Assembly (NCBI RefSeq): GCF_036182465.1 | Contig: NZ_CP108081.1 | Location: forward strand, 12,152,001 to 12,216,000 | DNA length: 64,000 nucleotides | Direction: 5' to 3' | DNA from: Streptomyces sp. NBC_00258 | GTDB lineage: Bacteria > Actinomycetota > Actinomycetes > Streptomycetales > Streptomycetaceae | In this document: piece after piece, positions 42,775 to 51,712 of the stretch | Numbering within the stretch: position 1 is the first letter of the stretch | Layout of the letters: every line of letters starts with the position of its first letter | Translations under genes and position numbers: made by a program | Notes under the pieces: model-generated | The model's database searches: none | Told to the model about the DNA's origin: nothing | What the model saw: only the letters and a program-made list of their open reading frames with translations

Positions 42775-43992
42775 ATGGTCGCGCAGCAGACGTGGAGCAC
42801 GACATTTCGCAAGGCCCTCCCGCAGGTGGCGGATGTTGGCTACGCCGTCGGATCGCTCGGTGTCTCAGCCACCATGCTGCACAACTGGCTCGATCCGCAC
42901 AGCTACTGGCGGACTCCGGATGCCTGGGCGTACGGCCTGCTCGCCCTGATCTACCTCCCGCTGGCCCTGCGCCGCCGTGCCCCGCTGCCCGTCCTGGGCA
43001 GTACGGCGGCATGCGTGCTGTGCTACTTCACCTTGGGCTACTACCACGCGGTTGGGGTGATCGGGCCGGGTCTCGCGTTCTACACAGTCGCAGCGCTGCG
43101 CCCGCGCAAGGTCGTGGCGAAGTGCGCAGCCGCGACCCTGCTCGTCCTGCTGTGGGGTACGCGGCTCGCCGAGCCCGGGATCGGGCCGGTGAGCGTGGCC
43201 TTTGTAACCATGATGGTCGTCGTCATCTGGGTGACCGGCGACCGGTCACGGAGGCTGGTGGAACGAGGCGAGCGGCTGTCGGCACTGAGTGAGCAACTGG
43301 CTCGGCAACAGGAAGAGAAGGCCCAGTTGGCGGTCACCGAGGAGCGTATGAAGATTGCCCGCGAGCTGCACGACGTGGTCGCCCATCATGTGTCCGTCAT
43401 CTCCGTCCAGGCTGGCCTGGCGGGATACGTCTTCACCACCGATCCCCCGACGGCCCGCAAGGCACTGGACACCATCTCGGGCAGCACCCGCGAGGCCATG
43501 GCGGAGATGCGCCGCATGCTGGTCCTCCTGCGGCAAGGCGCTGAACAGTCCCGGCAAGTGCAGAGGGGAGGAGAGCCCAGAGACCTCGACGCCTCCCTCG
43601 GGCTGGGACAGCTCGAACCGCTGGTGCAACGGGTGAGGGACGCCGCGGTGCCGGTCGACGTCCGGATCACGGGCACGGCGTACGCACTCCCGCCAGGCGT
43701 CGACCTGTGCATCTACCGGGTCGTCCAGGAGGCCCTCACCAACGTCATGAAGCACGCGCCGTCGGCGAACGCAACCGTGCTGGTGCACTATGACGAGGCC
43801 GAGATCCACGTGCGTGTGGCCGACGACGGACAGCAGCGTGTTTCCGCGAACGTACCCGTAAAGTCCGCGGCTCATGGTCTGATCGGGATGCATGAGCGAG
43901 TCAGTGTCTACGGCGGAACAGTGACGGCCGGACCTGGTCCGGGGGGCGGGTTCGAGGTCAGTCTGACCGTCCCTGTGCCACGCGACAGGTAA
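42775..43992 (+). CDS. NarL-type sensor histidine kinase
   Basis: 405 aa membrane kinase. Four or more hydrophobic segments occupy residues about 45-160 with short loops, so it probably senses within or near the membrane. The HisKA_3 phospho-acceptor is His199 in IARELHDVVAHHVSVISVQA. The HATPase domain has VVQEALTNVMKHAPSANATV (N box), VRVADDGQ (G1) and AHGLIGMHERVSVYGGTVTA (G2). A Gln/Arg-rich loop sits between the two. No typical ribosome site precedes ATG 42775. It is followed by its response regulator after 53 nt. Confidence 0.9.
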   Translation: MVAQQTWSTTFRKALPQVADVGYAVGSLGVSATMLHNWLDPHSYWRTPDAWAYGLLALIYLPLALRRRAPLPVLGSTAACVLCYFTLGYYHAVGVIGPGLAFYTVAALRPRKVVAKCAAATLLVLLWGTRLAEPGIGPVSVAFVTMMVVVIWVTGDRSRRLVERGERLSALSEQLARQQEEKAQLAVTEERMKIARELHDVVAHHVSVISVQAGLAGYVFTTDPPTARKALDTISGSTREAMAEMRRMLVLLRQGAEQSRQVQRGGEPRDLDASLGLGQLEPLVQRVRDAAVPVDVRITGTAYALPPGVDLCIYRVVQEALTNVMKHAPSANATVLVHYDEAEIHVRVADDGQQRVSANVPVKSAAHGLIGMHERVSVYGGTVTAGPGPGGGFEVSLTVPVPRDR

Positions 43993-44045
43993 GGGTGATG
44001 TCCCGGATCCTGTCCAGGCAATCGCGAGGAAGGATGAGATCACTC

Positions 44046-44717
44046 ATGCCCACGGTGCTCGTTGTGGACGATCAACACCTCATCCGCTCGGGACTTGTCG
44101 CACTCATGGAGGCGGCGCCGGGAATCGAGGTTGTCGGTTCGGCCCAGAGCGGCGAGGAAGCGATCCCGCTTGCCGCGCAGACCCGGCCCGATGTGATCCT
44201 GATGGATATTCGGATGCCTGGCATCGGCGGGATCACCGCCACCGAACGGATTCTGGCCCAGGCCCCGGACCCAGCCCCGAAGATCCTCGTACTGACCACC
44301 TTCGACCTCGACGAATACGTGTATGGAGCCCTGCGGGTCGGCGCCTGTGGCTTTCTCCTCAAGGACACCCTGGCCGACCGCCTGCTTGCGGCCATCGACA
44401 CCGTGCACGCGGGGGAGATGTTGTTCAGCGCTTCAGTGATCAAGGGACTCATCGAGGCGTACACCCCCCGCCACGCCGCACCCGAACCGCACCCCGGGCT
44501 GGACATGCTGACCCCCAGAGAGCTGGAGGTCCTCGGCCTGGTCGGGGCGGGCATGTCCAACGCCGACATCGCGCGGCGGCTTGTGCTGAGCATCGGGACG
44601 ATCAAGACGCACGTTCATCGCTGCATGAGCAAGCTCGCCGTGAACAGCCGGGCCCAGGCGGTCGTCGTCGCCTACGAGACCGGGCTGGCAACGCGGAACC
44701 CCGCCACCGGTCTTTGA
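44046..44717 (+). CDS. NarL/FixJ-type response regulator
   Basis: 223 aa from ATG 44046, preceded by AGGAAGG; ATGs at 44034 and further upstream are less likely. Receiver: VVDDQ at the acidic pocket, phosphorylatable Asp54 in ILMDIRMPG, then VLTTFDLDEYVYGALRVGAC and GFLLKD. C-terminal LuxR-type HTH: LTPRELEVLGLVGAGMSNAD followed by IARRLVLSIGTIKTHVHRCM. Such regulators bind short inverted repeats as dimers. The nearest palindrome is CCCTGACATCTGTCAGGG at 45014, upstream of a secreted-protein gene, and a copy lies at 56843. Confidence 0.92.
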   Translation: MPTVLVVDDQHLIRSGLVALMEAAPGIEVVGSAQSGEEAIPLAAQTRPDVILMDIRMPGIGGITATERILAQAPDPAPKILVLTTFDLDEYVYGALRVGACGFLLKDTLADRLLAAIDTVHAGEMLFSASVIKGLIEAYTPRHAAPEPHPGLDMLTPRELEVLGLVGAGMSNADIARRLVLSIGTIKTHVHRCMSKLAVNSRAQAVVVAYETGLATRNPATGL

Positions 44718-45237
44718 CCGCATCACGAATGCATCGTCAGTCCAACACCGGTCGGGCCCCGGTCAATTACGGGCGGTGATCAGGATTTACGGTCTGACGC
44801 TCGGTCATGAGCGGGCCGTGTCCACGTCACTGACGTCAGCTCTGTACGGCGGCCGCATGGGAGGTGGAACCGTTCGCCTTCTCCGTTGCCGGAGCGCCAT
44901 CGCGGAACGGCGGCTTCTGCCCCACTGGCACCATGACCGCTCTGACCTGCGGCATCGGAGTTGAAAGGCGCCTGCTCCATGCGTGGCCGATGAGGTGAGG
45001 GGCGCATGCCGCACCCTGACATCTGTCAGGGACGCGACGTCCCTGGCGCGGTTACAGTTCGAGGCGCTGGCTCGGGGACCTCTTGGCTGCTACGGCGGCT
45101 GGAGCAGGAGCGCCGTGAACGCTCCGGTCGGGCAACAGCAGTAGCCGTTGTGACGACATGACGAAGGTCCCGGCAGGCGAGCATTACGGCAACGAGCAAT
45201 CTGCGGGATCCGTCCGCCCTTGGACCAGGGAGAAGAC
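44718..45237 (+). other. Long intergenic region with a regulatory palindrome
   Basis: 520 bp between the response regulator and the secreted-protein gene. No credible protein-coding frame was recognised. The notable element is the 18-bp palindrome at 45014-45031. The length leaves room for an untranslated leader or a small RNA, for which there is no direct evidence. Confidence 0.5.
45014..45031. promoter_or_regulatory. 18-bp palindrome CCCTGACA-TC-TGTCAGGG
   Basis: Perfect 8-bp arms around TC, 207 bp upstream of the gene at 45238. The core CCTGACATCTGTCAGG recurs exactly at 56843-56858 before the LysR gene, and a related CTGACAGCCTGTCAG lies at 62975. A shared regulator is likely; the NarL-type regulator next door is a candidate. 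Confidence 0.55.
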
Positions 45238-45768
45238 ATGCACAGCATCCGAAGGAGTGTCATGCATCTGCGCATTCGTGCCGCCGCCACGCTTGCCGTG
45301 GCCGCCTCGTTCATCGGTCTCGTCGGACTGGCGCCGCCAGTGTCCGCCTCTCAGACCCCGCAGACACCGGAGGGCAAGTACTGCACCATCGTCGTGGAGC
45401 CGGTGAAGCCGGGCGAGAAGACCTCCCGGGTGAAGAGCCGGACCTGCACCGACGACCGGGCGACGGCAGCAGCGGCGCGCAACAGCGCCCGGACACCGCT
45501 CATGTCCTGGTACGAGCACGCCAACTACGGCGGCGACTCGACCATGGTGTTCGGCGACTACGGCCCCTGTGACCTGTCGGGCTACAAGCTGAACACCGGC
45601 CTGTGGAGCAGGTCGATCTCGTCGTTCAGGACGTACAGCAGCTGCAACTTCCAGTCGGCGTACCGCTATGACGGCGATTGCTGCGCAACCTACTGGGGCT
45701 ATGACACGCCCTACGTGGGCGACTGGGCGAACGACCGCATCGGCTCCTTTCAGATCAACAACATCTAG
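45238..45768 (+). CDS. Secreted beta-gamma-crystallin-like protein
   Basis: 176 aa from ATG 45238 (AGGGAGAAG upstream). The signal peptide is a basic start plus AATLAVAASFIGLVGL, probably cut after VSA near residue 35. The mature C-terminal half has WYEHANYGGDSTMVFGDYGP and later WSRSISSFRTYSSCNFQSAY, a typical beta-gamma-crystallin Greek-key pattern (YxxxNYxG... SxxSF) related to the I36 metalloprotease inhibitor fold. Several Cys (KYCTIVV, RTCTDD, GPCDL, SSCNF, DCCATYW) suggest disulfides. Likely extracellular; inhibitor or structural role uncertain. Confidence 0.75.
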   Translation: MHSIRRSVMHLRIRAAATLAVAASFIGLVGLAPPVSASQTPQTPEGKYCTIVVEPVKPGEKTSRVKSRTCTDDRATAAAARNSARTPLMSWYEHANYGGDSTMVFGDYGPCDLSGYKLNTGLWSRSISSFRTYSSCNFQSAYRYDGDCCATYWGYDTPYVGDWANDRIGSFQINNI

Positions 45769-45852
45769 CCTGCGCTTTTCCCTTGCCACAGTGTCCGGAT
45801 CTTGAAATTTCCTTCCGAGCTGGGACGATGAGGCTTGTCGCAGCAGGCGTCG

Positions 45853-46524
45853 TTAGCCTTCATCCGGTCGTCGGCGACGGTCCGCGGTGGAAGGGGGCGG
45901 CGTTCTCGGAATGCCAGCGGGCGGACTGTTGAGTGTCGCCTGTGGTCCAGCGGATGGTGGACACCACGTACTCCTCGTGATCGAACGTGCAGGGCACGAA
46001 GAGCACTTCGACGAGGAGCAGGCTGAACCCACGCCTGTCCATCGGACAGGAGGAGGCGTTCGGCTACGGCATTTCCGTAACGCCCTGCCGGGATCGTCGG
46101 CCAGCACGATCGCGGCCTTGACTCGCTTGCCCACCGGCTCCCGCCGCACCTCGAAACTGCGGCACACCGCCATCGCTATCTCCAGGCCGTGCTGTCCGAC
46201 CCGTCCCGGATCGGTCGGGCAGGCCGCCGGCAGCGTCGGGTCCGTGTCCCAGATGCTGATCTCCACGGCGCCGTCGACAACCTCCAGGTCCAGCAGGCAC
46301 GGTCCGGGCGCGTATTTGTAGGCGTTGGTCACCAGCTCGCTGACCACCAGCTCGACAACGCCCATCGCACGCTCTGACACCGGCATCCCGTGAACGGCCT
46401 GCACCTCGGTCATGAAACGGCGGGCAGCATGTCGCGCCTCCGCGATCGGCTCGCTGCCCTCGAAGGCCACGGCAGACAGGAGCGGGCGGCGGACCAGCGG
46501 CTCATATTCGTCTTCGTACACCAC
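45853..46524 (-). CDS. RsbW-like ATP-binding anti-sigma-type regulator
   Basis: 223 codons from GTG 46524 (approximate; GTG 46521 also possible). The HATPase domain has MGVVELVVSELVTNAYKYAP (N box), SIWDTDPTLPAACPTDPGRV and GQHGLEIAMAVCRSFEVRRE with the G-box. Streptomyces has many such kinases that pair with anti-sigma antagonists. After VKAAIVLADDPG the frame runs on for 70 residues rich in Ser, Cys, Pro and Arg, while another frame (45860-46042) encodes a more protein-like FSLLLVEVLFVPCTFDHEEY. A frameshift near 46080 is therefore likely. It neighbours an ANTAR protein on the same strand. Confidence 0.65.
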   Translation of the reverse strand: MVYEDEYEPLVRRPLLSAVAFEGSEPIAEARHAARRFMTEVQAVHGMPVSERAMGVVELVVSELVTNAYKYAPGPCLLDLEVVDGAVEISIWDTDPTLPAACPTDPGRVGQHGLEIAMAVCRSFEVRREPVGKRVKAAIVLADDPGRALRKCRSRTPPPVRWTGVGSACSSSKCSSCPARSITRSTWCPPSAGPQATLNSPPAGIPRTPPPSTADRRRRPDEG

Positions 46525-46787
46525 CAAGCCACACCGCCACCTCGTCCTGAGCAACGCGATTAACGACGCGCGCAAGTACCCCCCGAAAAGACGCCGCACA
46601 CCAGACTCAAAGGCGAAAATCCGCCCCTCCGAAACCAGCACGCAGACGCAGGCAAGCATCGGCCGCCCCGGCCATGCCGGCTGCCGCCTGACCGACATCA
46701 TTCTCATCGTCCTCATGCCCGTCGGTGGGCAGGGGGCGGCGCGGGACCTCCCCAGGCACTGCGCCGCCCCCTGCCAACCTGGCACGT

Positions 46788-47192
46788 CTACCCGAGGACC
46801 TGCGCCCTACGCGTCTCCGGCTCGGCGCGCGCCATGCCGTCACCGCCGCGGCCAGGTGGTCTTGAAGGTGCGCCGGCATCGGCTTGTGCTGCGTGGTCTC
46901 GACGACCGCTTCCGCCACGTCGTGCAGCTTGGTGTTGGAGTGCTGCGACACCCGGACCAGCATCTGCCACGCCTCTTCCTGGGTGCACGACCAGGTCGCC
47001 ATCAGCACACCGCGGGCCACGTCAATCACCGGCCGCCGCTCCAAGGCGTCCTTGAGCTGTTCTGTCTCCTCATACAGCAGCTCGGCCTGCTCGACGACCG
47101 GCAGCCCGGGAAGAGGGCCGCCATGCTCCTGGTCCTGAGCATCAGCAGGTATCTCTCCACGCCGGGGTCCAGGGCCTTGGGGAGGTCGCATA
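46788..47192 (-). CDS. ANTAR-domain RNA-binding regulator (C-terminal frameshift)
   Basis: From ATG 47192 the frame carries QAELLYEETEQLKDALERRP, VIDVARGVLMATWSCTQEEA, WQMLVRVSQHSNTKLHDVAE and AVVETTQ, the complete ANTAR domain that binds paired hairpins in nascent RNA to prevent termination. Near 46838 the likely ending (AEPETRRAQVLG) moves to a neighbouring frame that stops at 46788; the original frame would instead run to 46607. No GAF sensor domain is present, so it is shorter than most Streptomyces ANTAR proteins. Confidence 0.65.
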
Positions 47193-47787
47193 GGGCCCAT
47201 CCTGCCCGGCATCACCCTGCCCACACGCAACAGCCCCGCGACCGGTGAAGAGCCCGTGAAGAGCCTGGTTGAGCGGCGGGGCGTGGTCAGAGAACTGCCC
47301 GCGTGGGCGATTGAGCACGCGGACGCACGACAAGGTGATTCCTGACGCCATTCAGGCCCACCAGTTCAGAAACAGCTACCAAGAGACCTCGCCTCCGCAG
47401 CCGCACCACGAAGCGCGTCCCGAAGTCCGGCGCCACCTGACCCCGTACGAATCGACCAGGGAGCGCGGTCCATACCGCGCTCCCTGCCAGGCCCCATGAG
47501 CAACAACACCAGAACCGTCGCCCGCTAACGCCACTTCACCGCACTCCGCAACGTGGGTTGGGAAATCCTCCGCCGGACCTGGCCCATCGAATCTTAAGCG
47601 GAGGCCGGCAGCACACCGGTACCCCTGAGGTTTACCGCAGAGTTACCCCCCACGGTTGACGCCCGGCTCCCCGGGGCCCTGGCATCGTCAGGCCATCGCT
47701 TGACCCAGCACGGCACCGCCGATCGCCCTCAGCCTGAGGGCCGCGGGACAAGCGCAGTTCACTGAGACGCGTGGTCAAGGAGGAGTA
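47193..47787 (+). other. Intergenic region with a strong hairpin
   Basis: No protein-like frame was recognised. AGGGAGCGCGGT (47458-47469), loop CCAT and ACCGCGCTCCCT (47474-47485) form a perfect 12-bp stem with a 4-nt loop, probably a terminator or an RNA structure. There is no T-run. Confidence 0.5.
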
Positions 47788-48204
47788 ATGCACTTCACCC
47801 GGAAGATCGTTTCCGTCCTGTCCTTGGGAGCCGCAGTGGTTCTGGCGGCGCCTGTCACCGCAGATGCCGCCAATCCTGCCGCTGCCCGGACACATGCCCA
47901 GGCCAACGTCGCGTGCGCGCGGGGCTTCGTGTGCATCTACCCGGACATGGACTTTCGCGGGCAGCCGTACGTCAAGCGGGCCTCGGACGGCAGCGTCAGC
48001 CACCTCCCGGACTACATCCGCAGCAACGGCAGTTCCGTCATCAACAACTCCAGCAGGACCGCACGGGTCTATCAGAACGACAACTACGGTGGCCGACGCG
48101 TATGTGTGGGGCGTAACGGAGGTTCCATCCAGGACCTGCGCTCCTATCAGCTCAACGACACCACGCACTCCCTGAGGAACAACGACACGGCCTGTGGCGG
48201 CTAG
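47788..48204 (+). CDS. Secreted peptidase inhibitor family I36 protein
   Basis: 138 aa from ATG 47788 (AAGGAGGAG upstream). Signal peptide: KKIV-like basic start (HFTRKIVSVLSLGAAVVLAA), cut near ADA at about residue 28. The mature domain has CARGFVCIYPDMDFRGQPYV, NGSSVINNSSRTARVYQNDN and YGGRRVCVGRNG. This is the beta-gamma-crystallin-like fold of SMPI, the Streptomyces metalloproteinase inhibitor, with paired Cys. It probably inhibits extracellular proteases. About 2 kb away lies another secreted protein with the same fold. Confidence 0.85.
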   Translation: MHFTRKIVSVLSLGAAVVLAAPVTADAANPAAARTHAQANVACARGFVCIYPDMDFRGQPYVKRASDGSVSHLPDYIRSNGSSVINNSSRTARVYQNDNYGGRRVCVGRNGGSIQDLRSYQLNDTTHSLRNNDTACGG

Positions 48205-48633
48205 AGAACTGCCACGATCCGGCACAGAGCCCGGCCGTAGGACTGGCCCAGGCATCATGACGGACCGCGGGGACGGCAACGCCCCAGGGGTTCGTGCGCA
48301 GCCGAAACGGCAGCCTTCCAGCGCCCTTCAGCTCACTCTGGAACAGAGAGGCTGAGCCGGGCAGGGCGATGGGCATGCAACAACGGCCACGGAGCTCCGT
48401 CCCCAACACCAGGGGCGGAGCCTGTGGGCGGTGGAATGGAAAGTGAGGGTATCGGGGGCGAGGAGGTCGGTGGTGCCGGCCCGTCTGGGCTGGTGCGAAG
48501 AGCACCGGATCAGCTCGTTGCGCTCCTGCGGCCACTCACGTTGTGCGATCGGCGGCTCCCGGAGCATCAAAGGCTCCGAAACTGCCGGCAAGGGCAGCCG
48601 GGGAGGGGACTGCTCAACCGGGTGGGCCGGCTG
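48205..48633. other. Unassigned stretch between convergent genes
   Basis: Several short frames overlap, but none has a ribosome site or a recognisable family. A plus-strand frame around 48440-48600 (VVPARLGWCEEHRISSLRSC) may be a remnant; identity unknown. Confidence 0.4.
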
Positions 48634-49569
48634 CTATCTCGTGCGCAGGATGCGCCACGCGTCGTTCGCCTGCTGCGTATACGGAACGAAGGAATTCGAA
48701 CCTGAGTCATCCTCACGGAAGAATGAACCCGGGCTCATGTCGTCCGCAGTTTCCAGGTCTGAGAAATGGAAGATTCCGTCCGCGTAAACGTCCTCGATGA
48801 ACTTTGCCTGGGCTTCCACACTTCGCAGAGCGAACCAGGAATCTCCGGCGTCCATGCGCGGCCGCCACCTGTACGGATTGTAGCCCGGACTGAAGACGAG
48901 ACCGTCAAGCTGGTGAAGCGCCGAACTGCCTATGTACCGAAACCCGCCGAACTCGAACTGCCATGTGTGCACGCACTCGTGGACCAACGTCTGCTCGCTG
49001 TACGTCGGCAGGTAGATCGTGTAACCCATGGTGAAGGCAGCTTCGCGGAACGCCGTAAGGATGCCTATCCGGCCCACTACCAGTTCGATGGAACCGTAGT
49101 TGAGTGACTCCCCGAAGATCGGCCGTAAAATCTCTCGCTCGTCCTCCGTCAGCCGGCGCTTCGCCGGCTGAAGCCGGAGCACCGTCTGCACGAGGTCCAC
49201 GATCCTGAGGGCGACGAAGATCACCGTTCCGATGGCCGAGTAGAAGCCGTCTTTGGCCAGTGTCCAAAGGTCCTTCAGCGCCTGGAAGAGCATGTCGCTG
49301 TTGCCGAAGAGGAGGGCGACCAGGCCAACGACGACGGTGACCACCGTGCACACCGTCCGGTACACCCAGCGCACCACAATGGTGGTGATCCACAGCGACA
49401 CCTTGACCAGGACGACGACGATCCAGCAGAAGAGCTTGTTGAGACACAGCGTCCACCAGTTGCAGGGCTCGTCCCGGCATCTCTGTTCCTGCCCTTCTAC
49501 CCACTGGTCGATGGGTTGCAGGACTGTCTCCTCGACACGCTCCGCCTGCTCCTGGCATGACACGGCCAT
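48634..49569 (-). CDS. Membrane protein with HExxH motif, last gene of the six-gene operon
   Basis: 311 aa from ATG 49569, with GGGAGGAAGG upstream. The N-terminal 40 residues are rich in Cys and Trp. Two hydrophobic stretches (LFCWIVVVLVKVSLWITTIV; VCTVVTVVVGLVALLFG) and a weaker third near residue 115 follow. The soluble C-terminal part has TYSEQTLVHECVHTWQFEFG, where HECVH fits the zincin HExxH pattern; a downstream acidic residue such as the Glu in RSVEAQAKFIEDVY could be the third ligand. The active site would lie next to the membrane. No close family recognised. It is 6 nt from the preceding gene. Confidence 0.65.
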   Translation of the reverse strand: MAVSCQEQAERVEETVLQPIDQWVEGQEQRCRDEPCNWWTLCLNKLFCWIVVVLVKVSLWITTIVVRWVYRTVCTVVTVVVGLVALLFGNSDMLFQALKDLWTLAKDGFYSAIGTVIFVALRIVDLVQTVLRLQPAKRRLTEDEREILRPIFGESLNYGSIELVVGRIGILTAFREAAFTMGYTIYLPTYSEQTLVHECVHTWQFEFGGFRYIGSSALHQLDGLVFSPGYNPYRWRPRMDAGDSWFALRSVEAQAKFIEDVYADGIFHFSDLETADDMSPGSFFREDDSGSNSFVPYTQQANDAWRILRTR

Positions 49570-49574
49570 GATGC

Positions 49575-49907
49575 CTAGCCTTCCTCCCGGGCCTGCAGGG
49601 CTTCCTCAAGGTTGCGGACGACCGCATCAAAGCGGCGGTGTGCCCACCCAAGGCCGAGGCACTTGCCGACTGCACCGCCCACAACCCCAGCCGCGATCGT
49701 CGGCAGCAGGGCCAGCCCCAGCAGATAGAGACAGCCCGCCAGAGCCGCTCCGACAGCGCCGGCGCCACACCCGCACGCGTTGGCGTACCGCACGAGGTCG
49801 CTGTAGAGAGGCGTCGCCTCCTCTCGCGGCAGAACGTCCAGTCCGCTGAATCTCCGGCCGCGCAGCTCGAACGAGTCCGGCACGACAGTGCTCGAAGTGT
49901 CCCGCAT
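49575..49907 (-). CDS. Small membrane protein of the six-gene operon
   Basis: 110 aa from ATG 49907, which overlaps the preceding stop as TGATG. The N-terminal 45 residues are polar. A Gly/Ala/Cys-rich hydrophobic region follows (ACGCGAGAVGAALAGCLYLL then GLALLPTIAAGVVGGAVGKC), forming one long or two short membrane helices, and then a basic tail. The glycine-zipper-like pattern could support oligomerisation. No family recognised. Confidence 0.6.
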   Translation of the reverse strand: MRDTSSTVVPDSFELRGRRFSGLDVLPREEATPLYSDLVRYANACGCGAGAVGAALAGCLYLLGLALLPTIAAGVVGGAVGKCLGLGWAHRRFDAVVRNLEEALQAREEG

Positions 49908-50191
49908 CAATCACCCGTTCCGAGGAGACCGTCACACTGACCAGCTCCGCACGAAGCGCTCCCTGCACCGCGGGTCTGGCCGTCGAACCGCAGACGGGCA
50001 AGAGTTACCGAGCCATCGGCGGCGGTGAAGTCGAAGAGCCACCGGACGCGCTCCGTCGGACTGCCCAGCGCTTGCGAGGCGTGGAAACCGAGCCGGTGCC
50101 ACGCCGTCGACCGGGAAGGCCGCCCTCGCATCTGAAGTCGCGAACGGCCGTTCACCGCGGAAGGTGCGCACCCGGCTGCGACGGTCGACAC
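49907..50191 (-). CDS. Small predicted beta-rich protein of the six-gene operon
   Basis: 94 aa from GTG 50191, 14 nt after the preceding stop; ATG about 69 nt further in is an alternative. The C-terminal half reads RVRWLFDFTAADGSVTLARL then RFDGQTRGAGSASCGAGQCD, an amphipathic strand pattern and two Cys. Its stop overlaps the start of the next gene. Not similar to any family known to me. Confidence 0.5.
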   Translation of the reverse strand: MSTVAAGCAPSAVNGRSRLQMRGRPSRSTAWHRLGFHASQALGSPTERVRWLFDFTAADGSVTLARLRFDGQTRGAGSASCGAGQCDGLLGTGD

Positions 50192-50205
50192 ATGGCCTCG
50201 TCTGT

Positions 50206-50874
50206 TCAGGCTGGCGGCTGGGACGTTGCCGGGCACTGCGACAGCCTGATGAGCGAGGCGTCCGTAATCGCGAGCCCTTCCGATCCGGCGACCGCGAACA
50301 GCACAGTCTGGCCGACCACGACGGACAACTCGGCGGGCTCCACCTTGCCGCCTTCCACCGCGACGATGGAGCCCTCTTTGAGCTCCTCGCGCCACCTCTC
50401 GCAGGCCTTGCGGTCCCGGCTGTCGACATCACGCACACGGACCACGCCGCAGGCCGTGCCCCCGTTGGCGTCCTGCCACGCGTACTCGCCGGCAGCGCCG
50501 AACACATGACCGTAGAAGGCCGCGTCGCGCAGCGCGGCACTGGAGAAGGTGCCGTCGGACTCGTCCAGGCCCCACACCCCGTACGGCGGGGTGCCGGCCG
50601 CCGCAGCATGCCAGATCACCACATCGCCAGCAGCGATCTCCAACTGCGGGGTGGCGACGGTGAACCCGCCCCGCGCATGCCGCACCTCGACATCGTGCTG
50701 GCGCTGGGCGGAATTGTCGTCCGGCCGCCGCACGGTGATGGAGAAGGGCAGTTCATCCGTTTCCACGCAGGCGGCCAGCGGGCCGCCCACGGTGTAGCGA
50801 GTCCGTCCCGGCGCGGAGAAACGCTGTCCGAAGCAGTCCAGACTGGTGAGGGCGCGGCTGTCCAACGCAGACAT
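50206..50874 (-). CDS. Cupredoxin-like protein of the six-gene operon
   Basis: 222 aa from ATG 50874 (GAGGAAGG upstream). The centre looks like a cupredoxin: LEIAAGDVVIWHAAAAGTPP, then FYGHVFGAAGEYAWQDANGG followed by TACGVVRVRD, the GD.V.W / F...GxYxYxC pattern of plastocyanin-like domains, with a His and a Cys but no obvious complete copper ligand set. A second similar segment (KVEPAELSVVVGQTVLFAVA) may be another strand pair of the same kind. There is no signal peptide, unusual for cupredoxins. Partner genes on both sides are uncharacterised. Confidence 0.6.
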   Translation of the reverse strand: MSALDSRALTSLDCFGQRFSAPGRTRYTVGGPLAACVETDELPFSITVRRPDDNSAQRQHDVEVRHARGGFTVATPQLEIAAGDVVIWHAAAAGTPPYGVWGLDESDGTFSSAALRDAAFYGHVFGAAGEYAWQDANGGTACGVVRVRDVDSRDRKACERWREELKEGSIVAVEGGKVEPAELSVVVGQTVLFAVAGSEGLAITDASLIRLSQCPATSQPPA

Positions 50875-50887
50875 GGCGGTTCCTTCC

Positions 50888-51688
50888 TCACGAAGAGATA
50901 TCGATGGCGAGGACGAGTTCGTCCTCACCGCCGGAGCCGTCGAGTGTGGCGACCATCGAGTCGAGACGCACGAACACCGCCGAGTCCTGGCCGGAAGCCG
51001 GCAGGATCTCGAACAGCCGCGGCGCCCTGTGCAGCGGAATGCGGAGCCCCGCCACCAGCGGATTGAGCAACGCCCCCAGCACACCGAGCAGATTGGCCAC
51101 GGTGAGAGAAGCGAAGATCACGGCGCTGGCGAGGGCGAGCAATGGTCCGATGGCGGGGACCAGGAGCAGCGCGGCGGTCACGGCCCCTCCGATCACACCG
51201 AGCAGGGCCGTGGCCGCAGGGCCGAGGACCAGTTGGGGCACGCCCACGATGACGGCCTCCACCTTCCATTCGTCCCCGGCGAGCGTGACCGAAGGCCGTA
51301 CGTCCGCGGTGAAGTCGACGGTGCTGGAATGCGACACCGGCACCTCGATGGTGGGGAAGCTCAGACAGACGCGAGGGGTGCAGACACGGCCGATGAACGG
51401 CAGCGTCACGCACACCTGGGGCAGACAGAAGTCGAGGAAGCCGAGGTCGAGGGTGAGTTTCAGCTCGGTGCGATAGCTGAGCCGCACTCCGGCGATCCGG
51501 ATCACATCGGCTGGCGGCGGAATGATGTCGATGGTGCCTTGTGAGAAGGACGCACTCAGCGCCCATTCGATGGAGAACGGCCCGAACGTGCTGTTCCGCG
51601 AGGCGGTCAGCGGCGCGAGCGACGAAATCTCCTTGGACATGATGACGTTGGCCGCGGTCTCGTCGACAGCGGTGAGAATGTCGGGCAT
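50888..51688 (-). CDS. Uncharacterised protein, paralogous to 51713-52363
   Basis: 266 aa from ATG 51688 (GGAGGAAGC upstream). It starts MPDILTAVDETAANVIMSKE, then beta-like stretches (FGPFSIEWALSASFSQGTID; RIAGVRLSYRTELKLTLDLG), a Cys/Pro segment (FCLPQVCVTLPFIGRVCTPR), and a hydrophobic region near residues 160-220 that could insert in a membrane. The block DIIPPPADVIRIAGVRLSYR followed by TELKLTLDL parallels DLFPQSQPLPPALNLAVGQF followed by SLQTEVDLIL in the next gene. The long strands and apolar core recall lipid-binding TULIP-type proteins, but this is only an impression. Confidence 0.6.
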   Translation of the reverse strand: MPDILTAVDETAANVIMSKEISSLAPLTASRNSTFGPFSIEWALSASFSQGTIDIIPPPADVIRIAGVRLSYRTELKLTLDLGFLDFCLPQVCVTLPFIGRVCTPRVCLSFPTIEVPVSHSSTVDFTADVRPSVTLAGDEWKVEAVIVGVPQLVLGPAATALLGVIGGAVTAALLLVPAIGPLLALASAVIFASLTVANLLGVLGALLNPLVAGLRIPLHRAPRLFEILPASGQDSAVFVRLDSMVATLDGSGGEDELVLAIDISS

Positions 51689-51712
51689 GCTTCCTCCGAA
51701 CAAGGCCACCGC

